From positions 124,001 to 188,000 of the forward strand of contig NZ_CP058910.1 of the NCBI RefSeq assembly GCF_013415885.1: DNA of 64,000 nucleotides, given 5' to 3'. The DNA is from Halosimplex rubrum (GTDB lineage Archaea > Halobacteriota > Halobacteria > Halobacteriales > Haloarculaceae). The notes below the pieces were generated by a model. That model had not been told where the DNA came from and did no database searches. It saw only the letters and a list, made by a program, of their open reading frames with translations. The position numbers were made by a program, and so were the translations under genes. Below are positions 18,602 to 26,382 of this stretch, one piece after another (within the stretch, counting starts at the first letter, position 1; the number at the start of each line of letters is the position of its first letter).

Positions 18602-19552
18602 ATGCTGGGGTCACTCGTGACGCGGCTGCGCCGCCCGGAGTACACGGGCGAGAACCGCTGTCTGCCGTGTACAGTACTCAACGTCGGGATCGCGTCGGCC
18701 GGGGCGACGCTGCTGGGGGCCTGGCTCGTCGCCGCCGGCTACGAGACGGCCGCCGCCGGGGTCGCGACGGCCGTCCTCGTCGTCTCGCTGGCGACGATCT
18801 GGCTACGGGGGTACCTCGTCCCCGGGACGCCGACGCTGACGAAACGGCACCTGCCCGCCCCGGTGCTGGCGGCCTTCGGGAAGACGCCGGACGGGTCGCC
18901 CGAGGGGATCGCGGCGGGCGTCGACGCCGGCGGAGAGACGGGCTCGGCCGCGGGCGGCGAGACAGCCGGTCCGAGTGACCCGGCCGAAGCGACCGAGGGG
19001 GGCGCCGCAGGGGCCGCCGAGGCCGAGCCCGAGCGGCTCGATCCGGAGGCGCTGCTCGAACGCGCCGGCGCGATCGAGCCGTGTCGCGGCGACGACCGCT
19101 GCCTGACCGACGACTTCGAGCGGGCGTGGCGCGAAGAGGTCGACGCGGTCCGGGACGGCGACGACCTCGGCGCCTGGCTCGAACGGTTCGGCCTGGACGA
19201 CGGCGAGGTGACGACGAAAGCGGTGGGCAACTCCTTCGCGGTCAGCGTCGACGGCGGGCGGGTCGGCTCCTGGGAGTCCCGGGCGGCGTTCCACGCCGAC
19301 CTCGCGGGGGCGGCACTGCTCGGTGACCGGCTCCCAGACTGGGAATCGCTGTCGGCCCGGGACCGCGGGCAGGTCTGCAACGGCCTGCGGATCTTCCTCG
19401 AGACCTGCCCCGACTGCGACAGTCCGGTGTCGTTCGGCACCGAGACCGTCGAGTCGTGCTGTACCAGTCGCACCGTCGCCGCGGTCACCTGCGACGACTG
19501 CGGCGCCCGCGTCTTCGAGTCGCCCGTCGACGACGGGGAAGTCGCCGCCTGA
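18602..19552 (+). CDS. Membrane protein with C-terminal zinc-ribbon-like domain
   Basis: The 316-residue protein has two N-terminal hydrophobic helices (about 28-48 and 51-68), preceded by a conserved-looking GENRCLPCTVLN with a CxxC. A low-complexity Gly/Glu/Ala-rich linker (about 103-150) follows. The C-terminal soluble domain contains several Cys pairs (CRGDDRC, CPDCDSPV, CCTSRT, CDDCGARVF) typical of haloarchaeal zinc-ribbon proteins. It probably places a cytoplasmic metal-binding domain at the membrane. I know this layout as a conserved haloarchaeal protein of unknown function. The ATG at 18602 gives the MLGSLVTRLRRPEYTGENRC start just before the CxxC. Confidence 0.75.
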   Translation: MLGSLVTRLRRPEYTGENRCLPCTVLNVGIASAGATLLGAWLVAAGYETAAAGVATAVLVVSLATIWLRGYLVPGTPTLTKRHLPAPVLAAFGKTPDGSPEGIAAGVDAGGETGSAAGGETAGPSDPAEATEGGAAGAAEAEPERLDPEALLERAGAIEPCRGDDRCLTDDFERAWREEVDAVRDGDDLGAWLERFGLDDGEVTTKAVGNSFAVSVDGGRVGSWESRAAFHADLAGAALLGDRLPDWESLSARDRGQVCNGLRIFLETCPDCDSPVSFGTETVESCCTSRTVAAVTCDDCGARVFESPVDDGEVAA

Positions 19553-19574
19553 CGCGGGACCGACCCGCGACTCG

Positions 19575-20198
19575 TCAGCCCCGGGAGTCGACGGGCACGG
19601 GCGGATCGGACCCCGCTTTCTCCGCCAGGAACTCGCGTTCGTCCGCCGAGAGACTCGGGCCGTCGTCGGCGTCGGCGCGCTCGCGGTAGATATCGAGACC
19701 GGTCTGGTACGTCTCGCGCGCGCGATCGCTCGTCTGCTCCTCGGCGCCGCTCCCCTCGCCCAGCGGTCGGTCGAGGACGAGTTCTGCGACCCCGGTCTCC
19801 TCCCCGGTGAACCGGAAGCCGGCCCGGTACAGCGCCTGGTAGGCGAAGGGGTTGTTGACGGCGATGCGAGCGCGGTCGTATCCCCGGTCGCGGGCGCGAG
19901 CGGCGACGAACGCCGCCAGGTCCGGACCGATCCCCTCGCCGCGTCGGTCCTCGCGGACGGTGATATAGCGGATCCAGCAGACCGACGAGTCGGTGCGGTC
20001 CTCGTTGAACGCCGCCGCGGCGACGATATCGGCGGCCGCCGCCCCGTCGTCGCCCACCGGCGGTCCCGTCGCCTCGCCGGTCCGGACGAGGGCCTTCCCC
20101 GTGTTCGACATCACGAACTTGCCGGCGTAGCTGAACGACCGCCAGTCCAGCGTCAGCGTCGGCCCCGCCTCGGGCCACCCCAGCAGGACGTGTTCCAT
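19575..20198 (-). CDS. GNAT-family N-acetyltransferase
   Basis: The 207-residue protein has the GNAT core. The strand ICWIRYITVREDRRGEGIGPDLAAFVAARARDRG contains the acetyl-CoA-binding R-x-x-G-x-G/A loop (REDRRGEGIG), and the following NPFAYQALYRAGFRFTGEE is the usual end-of-domain helix-strand. The substrate could be a small amine or a protein N-terminus and cannot be read from sequence. An additional acidic C-terminal helix (SADEREFLAEKAGSD) is present. It converges with the zinc-ribbon membrane gene 22 nt away and is divergent from the methyltransferase at 20305. Confidence 0.85.
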   Translation of the reverse strand: MEHVLLGWPEAGPTLTLDWRSFSYAGKFVMSNTGKALVRTGEATGPPVGDDGAAAADIVAAAAFNEDRTDSSVCWIRYITVREDRRGEGIGPDLAAFVAARARDRGYDRARIAVNNPFAYQALYRAGFRFTGEETGVAELVLDRPLGEGSGAEEQTSDRARETYQTGLDIYRERADADDGPSLSADEREFLAEKAGSDPPVPVDSRG

Positions 20199-20304
20199 CG
20201 GTCGCGACTACCGGACGCGCCCTCTTGTAGGACGCGGTGGACGGACGGCGACCGTCGTTCCCCCGGCGCTCATCGTTATCCCGCGGGCGACCGTAGTCGC
20301 CGGT

Positions 20305-20910
20305 ATGGCACTCGGCGACGTGGGCGTCTTCCACCGGTTCGCCCGTTTGTACGACCGGGCGATGTACGCGGCCGAGCCCGAGACGCTGACGGCGGGGCTG
20401 GATCTGGCCGAGCGGCCGGTCGAGCGGCTGCTGGACGCGGGCGGCGGGACCGGTCGCGCCTCGCGCGCGCTGGACGTACCGCGACCGGTCGTCGTCGACG
20501 CGGCCCGGGGGATGCTCCGGGAGGCGCGCGGTCACGGTCTGGAAACCGTGCAGGGCGACGCCGCTCGGCTCCCGGTCGCCGAGGAGTCCGTCGACGCGGT
20601 GGTGGTCGTCGACGCGCTCCACCACATGGCCGATGTCGACGGCGTGATCGAGGCGGCCCACCGCGTGCTTCGGCCGGGCGGCGCGCTCGTGGTCCGGGAG
20701 TTCGACCCGACGACGCTCCGGGGGCGAGGGCTGGTCGCGGCCGAACACCTCGTCGGCTTCGACTCGCGCTTTCTCGCCGCCGACGCGCTGGCCGAGCGCG
20801 TGACCGCCGGCGGGTTCCGCGCGTCGATCCCCGACCGCGGGTTCGGCTACACCGTGGCGGGCGTCAAACCCGCGGTCGGTGAGGGAACCGCCGGCTCACC
20901 GAACCAGTGA
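20305..20910 (+). CDS. Class I SAM-dependent methyltransferase
   Basis: The 201-residue protein has the Rossmann-fold methyltransferase motifs: motif I VERLLDAGGGTGRASRAL, an acidic residue pair in VVVDAARGMLREAR, and motif IV-like VDAVVVVDALHHMADVDG followed by VLRPGGALVVREFD. This resembles UbiE/MenG-like methylases acting on small molecules. The acceptor is unknown. An N-terminal segment (HRFARLYDRAMYAAE) resembles the start of many methyl-quinone or sterol-type enzymes, hinting at lipid-soluble substrates, but this is weak. It precedes the DUF3054-like membrane gene by 27 nt on the same strand, so the two may be co-transcribed. Confidence 0.88.
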   Translation: MALGDVGVFHRFARLYDRAMYAAEPETLTAGLDLAERPVERLLDAGGGTGRASRALDVPRPVVVDAARGMLREARGHGLETVQGDAARLPVAEESVDAVVVVDALHHMADVDGVIEAAHRVLRPGGALVVREFDPTTLRGRGLVAAEHLVGFDSRFLAADALAERVTAGGFRASIPDRGFGYTVAGVKPAVGEGTAGSPNQ

Positions 20911-20937
20911 AGGGGCGGCGACGCCTCCGTCCGAGTG

Positions 20938-21369
20938 ATGACATCCGTCCGCACGGCGCTCGGCCATCGCGTGGACCCGGCGCCGTTCACGGCGCTGGTC
21001 GCGCTCGGTGACCTGGCGTGTATCGCCGCGTTCGTCCTGCTGGGCGTGACGGTCGGCCACGAGAGCATCGACCCGACGGCGAACCCGGGCCGCGTCGCGG
21101 CCGTGGTACTCACGTTCGCCGCGGGTTGGGCGGTCACCGCCCTGCTCGGCGGACTCTACGCGGCCGAGACCTACAGCTCCGCGAGACGCGCGGTCGCGCT
21201 GACGGTGCCCGCCTGGATCGGCGCGGCGCTGATCGCGCAGGCGCTCCGGGCGACCGCGGTCGTCCCGGGCGGTGCCGCGGTCACCTTCTTCGTCGTCTCG
21301 GTCCTCGTCACGCTCGCGCTGCTGGTCCCGTGGCGCGTCGCGGTGAGCGTCCTCGCGCCGGACGGCTGA
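20938..21369 (+). CDS. DUF3054-like four-helix membrane protein
   Basis: The 143-residue product has four hydrophobic segments (about 15-35, 50-72, 85-105 and 110-132) with little loop between them, as in the DUF3054 family of small archaeal and bacterial membrane proteins. The start is taken at ATG 20938; a GTG three bases upstream is possible. It lies 27 nt after the methyltransferase gene on the same strand. Its 3' end faces the small minus-strand genes across a G-rich gap at about 21456-21508. Function is unknown. Confidence 0.7.
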   Translation: MTSVRTALGHRVDPAPFTALVALGDLACIAAFVLLGVTVGHESIDPTANPGRVAAVVLTFAAGWAVTALLGGLYAAETYSSARRAVALTVPAWIGAALIAQALRATAVVPGGAAVTFFVVSVLVTLALLVPWRVAVSVLAPDG

Positions 21370-21455
21370 CCGCGTCGCGTCACCGGACGCGTGCAGCGTC
21401 ACTGAAGCGACGGGAAAAGCGGCGCGGCGAACGGCCGCGCCCGACAGTACCGCAC

Positions 21456-21508
21456 AGGGGTGGAAAACGCAGGGGGTAGACCGCAGGGGTGGGGGTGGAT
21501 GTGGGGGG
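21456..21508 (+). other. G-rich tract, candidate G-quadruplex between convergent genes
   Basis: Runs of 4, 5, 4, 5 and 6 consecutive G occur at 21456-21459, 21471-21475, 21486-21489, 21491-21495 and 21503-21508. The last four runs have loops of 10, 1 and 7 nt and could form a four-tetrad G-quadruplex on the plus strand. Nothing in this stretch looks coding. Confidence 0.55.
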
Positions 21509-21577
21509 TCAGTTTGCCTCGCGATACCGGAGGGTGACGCCCGCGCCGGGGGCGGCCCCGTCGGGATCCGTCGTCAC
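21509..21577 (-). CDS. Possible 22-residue coupled micro-ORF
   Basis: A GTG at 21577-21575 overlaps the stop codon of the upstream small gene (GTGA) and opens a 22-residue frame, VTTDPDGAAPGAGVTLRYREAN, to a stop at 21509. The overlap geometry fits translational coupling, and composition is haloarchaeal-like, but nothing else supports it. It may be a chance frame. Confidence 0.25.
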   Translation of the reverse strand: MTTDPDGAAPGAGVTLRYREAN

Positions 21578-21744
21578 TGCGACTCCTCGACCGGAACGGC
21601 GACTGTCGACTGGATCCACGCCTCGTGGTTCTCGCGGTCGTAGATGACGAACTCCTCGTCGCCGATGTTGAGCTCGGCGTAACGTCGCCGTTCCTCGTCC
21701 GATTCGGTCCGTCCGTCGGGGTCGTCCGTTGCGTCTGGCGTCAT
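21574..21744 (-). CDS. Small acidic haloarchaeal protein, function unknown
   Basis: The 56-residue protein (MTPDATDDPDGRTESDEE...) has a disordered acidic N-terminus and a C-terminal half, ELNIGDEEFVIYDRENHEAWIQSTVAVPV. That half resembles a widespread haloarchaeal small-protein family that shares an E-W-I/V-Q-S core after an I/V-Y-D-x-E-N motif. A TATA-like CTTATGG on the minus strand (about 21803-21809) would give a leader of about 35 nt. Function is unknown. It ends in an overlap with a possible micro-ORF. Confidence 0.7.
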   Translation of the reverse strand: MTPDATDDPDGRTESDEERRRYAELNIGDEEFVIYDRENHEAWIQSTVAVPVEESQ

Positions 21745-22174
21745 TGTATCGTAGTCGGCGCACGCCGACTCTCCCTCCACCCCCACCTTGCCGGTACCCC
21801 ACCATAAGCACATGTGCCAGAGTATCACATAGAATAACGAGCGTCCAAGCGACGCTACGGCGGACACGGGACGTTTAATCCGCCGAGAGGACCGGTTCAC
21901 GAACCGGTCCCGAACGCAGTCACTTTCGATGGCGATAACGGATGTGCGGGGCGCGCGACGCCGCCGGCCGGCGACGGCGTCGCGCCGACGGTCGACAGTC
22001 GAGCGCTCGGTCGACTCGGTGACACCGCACCTCGATCCCTCGCGGCCGAGAGGTCGACATCCGCGGACACGCGGCCGCCGATCTCGCGGTCCTCGTGGGG
22101 TTCGCACCGCCGATATCGCTTTATAAGTTATTAAAATATTTTGAGTTAGTTACGAGGGGGCGACAGAACAAATA
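21745..22174. other. Non-coding divergent region with an 18-bp palindrome
   Basis: About 500 nt separate the small minus-strand gene (start 21744) from the plus-strand gene at 22253; this entry covers the part before the inverted-repeat operator. It holds the minus-strand TATA-like element, a perfect palindrome ACCGGTTC-AC-GAACCGGT (21891-21908), then GC-rich sequence with no credible gene. An abrupt AT-rich block follows at about 22119-22174 (TTTATAAGTTATTAAAATATTTTGAG near 22123-22145), probably a promoter. Confidence 0.5.
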
Positions 22175-22238
22175 TACAGGGGTAATATAGAATGGTATCC
22201 ACGCATTTTGGGAAATGCTTATGTATTACTACCCTGTA
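22175..22238. promoter_or_regulatory. Nested inverted repeat overlapping the promoter of the 73-residue membrane protein
   Basis: TACAGGG (22175-22181) pairs with CCCTGTA (22232-22238) and TAATA (22183-22187) with TATTA (22224-22228). Inside lies a second hairpin, GCATTT (22203-22208) with AAATGC (22213-22218). The right outer arm covers the best TATA-like sequence (TTATGTATTA, about 22219-22228), 27 nt before the start codon, so this looks like an operator that masks the promoter or a cruciform-forming control element. Confidence 0.55.
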
Positions 22239-22252
22239 TTTTCTCGTAAATT

Positions 22253-22474
22253 ATGACTGGATACTACGACCTCGTTCTCGGCCTGATCCCGCTCGCGCTC
22301 GGTGGCATCACGACCCTGCTCACCGTCTTCGGCTTCGCGCTCACGACGGCCATCCCGGTCGCGTCCGTCGTGGCCGTCGGCCTCATCGGTCACGCGATGT
22401 TCGTCAACGGCCCCGTCGACTCGACCCCGCGCTCGGCCGCGGCCGACGACGGCGGCTTCCAGGCCGCCGACTGA
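22253..22474 (+). CDS. Small two-helix membrane protein
   Basis: The 73-residue product has two hydrophobic helices (about 7-28 and 30-50), MTGYYDLVLGLIPLALGG and FGFALTTAIPVASVVAVGLIG, and a short polar tail ending DDGGFQAAD. Similar tiny two-helix proteins with a proline-serine tail are common in haloarchaea and uncharacterised. Its upstream region is the most AT-rich and structured in the window, suggesting tight or stress-dependent control. The gene stands alone, 102 nt before the cyclodeaminase-family gene. Confidence 0.7.
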   Translation: MTGYYDLVLGLIPLALGGITTLLTVFGFALTTAIPVASVVAVGLIGHAMFVNGPVDSTPRSAAADDGGFQAAD

Positions 22475-22576
22475 GCCGTTCGGACCGCCGTCTTCTTCGC
22501 TCCTTCTCGACTCTCCCTTCTCTCACCGTCTTCGCGTTCCCACACCCATAAGCCGCCGCTGGTCCTATCGGGCGAT

Positions 22577-23578
22577 ATGACGGACGACGGGACGCTGTTC
22601 CTGACCAGCGACGATGTGCGCGGACTCGCGACGCCCGGAGAGTACGTCGACGCGGTCCGCGAGGGGTACCGCGAACGCGGCGAGGGCGCGCCGGCACGCC
22701 CGCGCACGCGCCTCACCGGCGGCGACCCGCCGGGGATGCTCACCGGCTACACGGCGATGCTCCCCGAGACGGGCGCCATGGGCGGCTACATGTACACCGG
22801 CGGCTTCGGCTCCGGCGACGCCCACTTCGTCCTCCCGCTGTTCGACGCCGACACCGGCGCGCCGCTGGCCGTGTTCGACGGCGCGAGCCTCAACCCGTTC
22901 AAGACGGGCGCGACCGGCGCGGTCGGGATCGACGCCCTCGCCCGCGACGACGCGACCGATCTCGCGGTGATCGGGAGCGGCTCGCAGGCCCGCGGTCAGC
23001 TGCGGGCGGCCGTCACCGTCCGCGAGTTCGACACCGTTCGCGTCTTCTCGCCCACGCCGGAGAGCCGCGAGTCGTTCGCCGCGGCGATGGACGCGGAACT
23101 CGATCCCGCGGTTCGGGCCGTCGACGCCAGCGCGGACGCGGTCGCCGACGCCGACGTGGTCGTCACCGCCACGACCGCCGCCGAGCCCGTGTTCGACGGC
23201 GAGGATCTGGCCGACGGCGCCCACGTCACCTGCATGGGACAGTACGACCCGGAGAAGCGAGAGGTCGACGGCGAGACGGTCGCCCGGGCGACGTACGTCC
23301 CGGACCTGCGCGAGCGCGTCGAGCGCGACGCCGGCGCGTTCCTGCTGGCGCGCGCCGAGGGCGCGATCGGCGACGACCACGTCCACGCGGAACTCGGCGA
23401 GGTCGTCGCCGGCGTCGAACCCGGCCGGACCCGCGACGACGAGGTGACACTGTTCGACAGCGGCGGCACCGCCATCGAGACGGTCGCCGCCGCCCACATG
23501 CTCTACGAGCGAGCCGTCGACGCCGGGCTGGGTCGCGAGATCGAGTTCCTGCCCGCGAGCCGGGCGTTCGAGGAGTGA
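22577..23578 (+). CDS. Ornithine cyclodeaminase / mu-crystallin family NAD(P)-dependent enzyme
   Basis: The 333-residue protein follows the OCD/mu-crystallin plan: an N-terminal substrate domain with RPRTRLTGGDPPGMLTGYTAMLP and MYTGGFGSGD, the KTGATGAVGIDALAR linker, a Rossmann fold beginning LAVIGSGSQARGQLRAA, and the C-terminal return GGTAIETVAAAHMLYERA. In archaea this family includes alanine dehydrogenase as well as ornithine cyclodeaminase and lysine cyclodeaminase-like enzymes, so the substrate is uncertain. The gene is monocistronic in appearance, followed by a small minus-strand zinc-ribbon gene. Confidence 0.88.
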   Translation: MTDDGTLFLTSDDVRGLATPGEYVDAVREGYRERGEGAPARPRTRLTGGDPPGMLTGYTAMLPETGAMGGYMYTGGFGSGDAHFVLPLFDADTGAPLAVFDGASLNPFKTGATGAVGIDALARDDATDLAVIGSGSQARGQLRAAVTVREFDTVRVFSPTPESRESFAAAMDAELDPAVRAVDASADAVADADVVVTATTAAEPVFDGEDLADGAHVTCMGQYDPEKREVDGETVARATYVPDLRERVERDAGAFLLARAEGAIGDDHVHAELGEVVAGVEPGRTRDDEVTLFDSGGTAIETVAAAHMLYERAVDAGLGREIEFLPASRAFEE

Positions 23579-23652
23579 GCGGGTCGGAACGGCCGAGTCG
23601 GTCGCCGACACGCTCGGGGGCCGACCGCCGATAGTCGTGCTGTGTCCCTCTG

Positions 23653-23823
23653 TCAGGCCGCTTCGCCGCAACTCCGACAGCGGGCGCGGTCCGCACTCGG
23701 GTCGAACGCCAGCGCCACGTCGCCGCAGTGGGGACAGCCGCGGTCGCTCCCGGCACGGAAACTGAGTCGCGGCGCGGCCGAGCGCTCCGGACCGCTCGCA
23801 GTCGATAGTTCGCTCTTGCTCAT
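23653..23823 (-). CDS. Small zinc-ribbon protein
   Basis: This 56-residue frame reads MSKSELSTASGPERSAAPRL... and ends with CPHCGDVALAF...RCRSCGEAA, two CxxC pairs 17 residues apart that fit a treble-clef or rubredoxin-like zinc ribbon. The codon third-position bias is GC-rich as in neighbours. It converges with the cyclodeaminase gene, 74 nt away. Comparable small zinc-ribbon proteins occur throughout haloarchaea with unknown function. Confidence 0.7.
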   Translation of the reverse strand: MSKSELSTASGPERSAAPRLSFRAGSDRGCPHCGDVALAFDPSADRARCRSCGEAA

Positions 23824-23937
23824 CGTGTCTGTCGCGGGGTCTCACACCCCCTAAAGCGTTGTGTGCATACGTCACCGAACTCCCTAATATTCTGTATATT
23901 CGTATTCAGCTGTCGCAGAGACCGGGAGGATCGATCC

Positions 23938-23954
23938 GTTTCGACCGTCGAAAC
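23938..23954. repeat. 17-bp palindrome before the presenilin-type gene's 3' end
   Basis: GTTTCGAC-C-GTCGAAAC is a perfect inverted repeat with a one-base centre, 27 nt downstream of the protease stop codon (minus strand). It may form a terminator or bind a dimeric regulator of the divergently placed small zinc-ribbon gene. Confidence 0.45.
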
Positions 23955-23980
23955 CGACCGACGGGGTCCGGCGGGCAGGC

Positions 23981-25063
23981 CTACAGATACGGGGCGATCC
24001 CGGTCGCCTGGGCGAGCGAGAGCCCGCTGGCGACGGCGCCGAGGAGGTAGCCGGCGATGGTCCCGCCGTTGAGCAGGGGGAGCCCGGCGTGGGCGCGACC
24101 TTTGAGGACCATCCACAGCAGGACGACCAGCCCGGCGGTCGTCCCGACCATCGCGGTCAGCGCCGGGACGGTCGCGGGGATCCCCAGCAGGTCGACCGTC
24201 GGAACGCCATCCGGCGCGAAGAAAGCCGCGCTCGCGACCAGCACCGTCGGGATGACGGCGTCGCCGAGGCCGATGAACAGCGCCTCGCGGTCGAGTTCGA
24301 GGTCGGCGTCCTCGGCGTCCGCGTCCGTCTCGGAGCGGTCGGCGGCGCCGCCGTTGGCAGCGGCCGCCGTGTCCGCGCCGCCCTCGTCGCCGTCGACCGA
24401 CCGTCGCTCGGCGTCGCCCTCGTCGCCGACAGCGGCGGGCGTCCCGGAGTCGAGGTAGGAGTACGACAGCGACAGCGGGACGACGAGGACGATCGGGACC
24501 TTGAGTTCCATCACGCCGGAGGCCAGCGTCAGCATGTGCTCGGTGCCGTAGACGCTGATGGCGTCGTAGACGGCGAGGACGACCAGGAGGACGAGCGCCG
24601 GGAGGACACCGAAGCTGATGCCGAACAGACCCGCCGCCCCGGCGCCCATCACGATCCCCGCGGCGTCGATGACGTACCACTCGGGGTGGACCCACAGCGC
24701 GACGCCGAGGAGCAGTCCCCCGCCCCAGGCGATCGCGTTGAGCGAGAATCCACCGACGGGGACCGTCAGGACGGGCGGGACGAGCACCCGGAGGACGAAC
24801 AGACCGATGTACGCGCCGGTCCCGACGAGCAGGAGCCGGAGCAGCCAGTCCACGTCGAAGCGGATGATCGCCAGCATCACCCCGGTCATCACGAGGATGA
24901 AGGCGACGTAGACGAGGCTGTTCGTCGGGTCCTGGGGGTCGGCGGTGGCCTGGTAGCCCGCCGACTGGAACGGGCCGACCAGCGCGAGCGCCCCGAGCTG
25001 GACGAGCAGGAAGATGCCGACGATGGCCCCCGAAGCGACGTACGCGCGCGACCGCTGGTCCAT
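23981..25063 (-). CDS. Presenilin-family intramembrane aspartyl protease
   Basis: The 360-residue protein has the two catalytic aspartates of GxGD proteases: Asp167 in VYDAISVYG and Asp268 in IGLGDAVIPT. The third signature, LPLLNGG (329-335), replaces the presenilin PAL-type sequence. About nine hydrophobic helices are visible. A long acidic Asp/Ala/Gly-rich loop (about 205-258) joins the two catalytic helices, as in archaeal presenilin homologues of the PSH class. It probably cleaves membrane proteins within the bilayer or clears signal peptides. It lies just upstream (same strand) of nothing recognisable, with a PAP2 gene ending 42 nt before its start side. Confidence 0.93.
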   Translation of the reverse strand: MDQRSRAYVASGAIVGIFLLVQLGALALVGPFQSAGYQATADPQDPTNSLVYVAFILVMTGVMLAIIRFDVDWLLRLLLVGTGAYIGLFVLRVLVPPVLTVPVGGFSLNAIAWGGGLLLGVALWVHPEWYVIDAAGIVMGAGAAGLFGISFGVLPALVLLVVLAVYDAISVYGTEHMLTLASGVMELKVPIVLVVPLSLSYSYLDSGTPAAVGDEGDAERRSVDGDEGGADTAAAANGGAADRSETDADAEDADLELDREALFIGLGDAVIPTVLVASAAFFAPDGVPTVDLLGIPATVPALTAMVGTTAGLVVLLWMVLKGRAHAGLPLLNGGTIAGYLLGAVASGLSLAQATGIAPYL

Positions 25064-25105
25064 GCCGATACCTCGGCCACGACGCGTTTGAGGGTTACGT
25101 TGCGC

Positions 25106-26011
25106 TCACACCGCGCGCTCGCCCAGCAGCGGCGCACCGACGGCACCGCCGACGGCGACCGCGGCCCCGGCGAACACGAGCGCCAGCGACGGCTCGAACG
25201 CTTCGAGCGCGGCGAACAGGAGCCCAGCACCCGCGAGGACGGCGAACCCCGCGAGGACCTCGCCGCGGTTCGTCGGACGGGCCGGGGTCGAGTCGGCGAC
25301 CGCCCGCCAGACGACCCAGCCGCCGAGAGCGCCGCCGATCGCCGCCACGCTGTCGAACGTGAGCCCGTTGAACAGTCCGAGGACGCCCACCCCGACCGCG
25401 ACCCCGAGGACGCGACTGGGGTCGGTCCCCGACTCCGAAAACCGGTAGAGCGCGCCGAGCAGGACCACGCCGACCGCGCTCCCGACGACGACGTCGACGA
25501 GGTAGTGGACGCCCAGGACGAGCCGCGAGAGCGAGACGAGCCCGATAACTCCGGCGACGCCGACGGCCCGCTGGCGGGCGGTCCCCCAGTCGACGACCAG
25601 CGCCAGCCCGCCCCAGACCATCGTCGTCCCGAGCGCGTGGCCGCTCGGGAACCCGGGGCCGTCGGCCGTCGTGGCGCTCTCCAGCAGCGGCGCCAGCGCT
25701 GCCGGGACCCAGGCCAGGTCCAGTGGCTCCATCGCCCCCGGCGGCCGACCGAGCCCGAAGAAACCCTTGAGCGCGCCGATGACCGCCACGTAGGTGAGCG
25801 CGAGGCCGAAGACGAACAGCGCGCGACGGCGATCGATACCCAGGACGGGGAACTCCTCGCCGGCGACGAACAGCGCGCCGCCGAGGACGAACAGGAACCA
25901 GCCGTCGCCGAGCTGGGTGACCAGCCCGAACAGCAGTATCGCGGGCCACTCCGCCAGCCCGTGGAGCGCTTCCGTGACGCCGACGCTACGCCCGTTCGGG
26001 AAGGGTCGCAT
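25106..26011 (-). CDS. PAP2-superfamily membrane phosphatase
   Basis: The 301-residue protein has the three PAP2 motifs: KGFFGLGRPPG (K-x6-R-P), PSGHALGTT (P-S-G-H) and SRLVLGVHYLVDVVVG (S-R-x5-H-x3-D), with five to six membrane segments. PAP2 enzymes dephosphorylate lipid phosphates such as phosphatidate or polyprenyl pyrophosphate (undecaprenyl/dolichyl type) at the outer face of the membrane. In haloarchaea a role in recycling dolichyl phosphate is plausible. The start at 26011 gives MRPFPNGRSVGVTEALHG. It is in the same orientation as the presenilin-type gene (gap 42 nt) and gar1. Confidence 0.88.
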   Translation of the reverse strand: MRPFPNGRSVGVTEALHGLAEWPAILLFGLVTQLGDGWFLFVLGGALFVAGEEFPVLGIDRRRALFVFGLALTYVAVIGALKGFFGLGRPPGAMEPLDLAWVPAALAPLLESATTADGPGFPSGHALGTTMVWGGLALVVDWGTARQRAVGVAGVIGLVSLSRLVLGVHYLVDVVVGSAVGVVLLGALYRFSESGTDPSRVLGVAVGVGVLGLFNGLTFDSVAAIGGALGGWVVWRAVADSTPARPTNRGEVLAGFAVLAGAGLLFAALEAFEPSLALVFAGAAVAVGGAVGAPLLGERAV

Positions 26012-26135
26012 CCGCCCCGGCGTTGGGCCCGGAGCCGTGTAAGCCGTGTGGCGTCAGACGCAGGGGAGCGCGGCGCTCGAACGGGCGCGATCGGTCGTCG
26101 CGACTCCCGGCGGACCGCCACGCGGGACGGACCGT

Positions 26136-26363
26136 TCAGCGGGCGTACAGCGCCGACCCGACCAGCGCCGGCAGATGCACCTCGTCGTCGGTCGTGACGG
26201 CCAGATAGGGCCGCTCGACCGGACCGAACACGTCGACGACCCGACCCAGATCGTCGAGGTCCTCGTCGACGACGGGCGTGCCGATGTCGACGTGGTCGGC
26301 GTCGGGCGCGCGGACGACCGCGAGGTGCTGGGCGATCCGGACGACCTCGCCGACGCGTTTCAC
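26136..26363 (-). CDS. gar1: H/ACA RNP protein Gar1
   Basis: Gar1 is the small RNA-binding beta-barrel protein of H/ACA small RNPs, which guide pseudouridylation of rRNA and tRNA. At 75 residues (MKRVGEVVRIAQHLAVVRAPD...) it is close to minimal archaeal Gar1 length, and the sequence IGTPVVDEDLDDLGRVVDVFGPVERPYLAV follows the conserved Gar1 fold, including the DEDL and FGPV segments. It begins 19 nt after the srp19 stop on the same strand, so srp19 and gar1 form a short operon, a pairing I recall as usual in haloarchaea. Confidence 0.88.
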   Translation of the reverse strand: MKRVGEVVRIAQHLAVVRAPDADHVDIGTPVVDEDLDDLGRVVDVFGPVERPYLAVTTDDEVHLPALVGSALYAR

Positions 26364-26382
26364 CGCGATCCCTCCACCGCGG

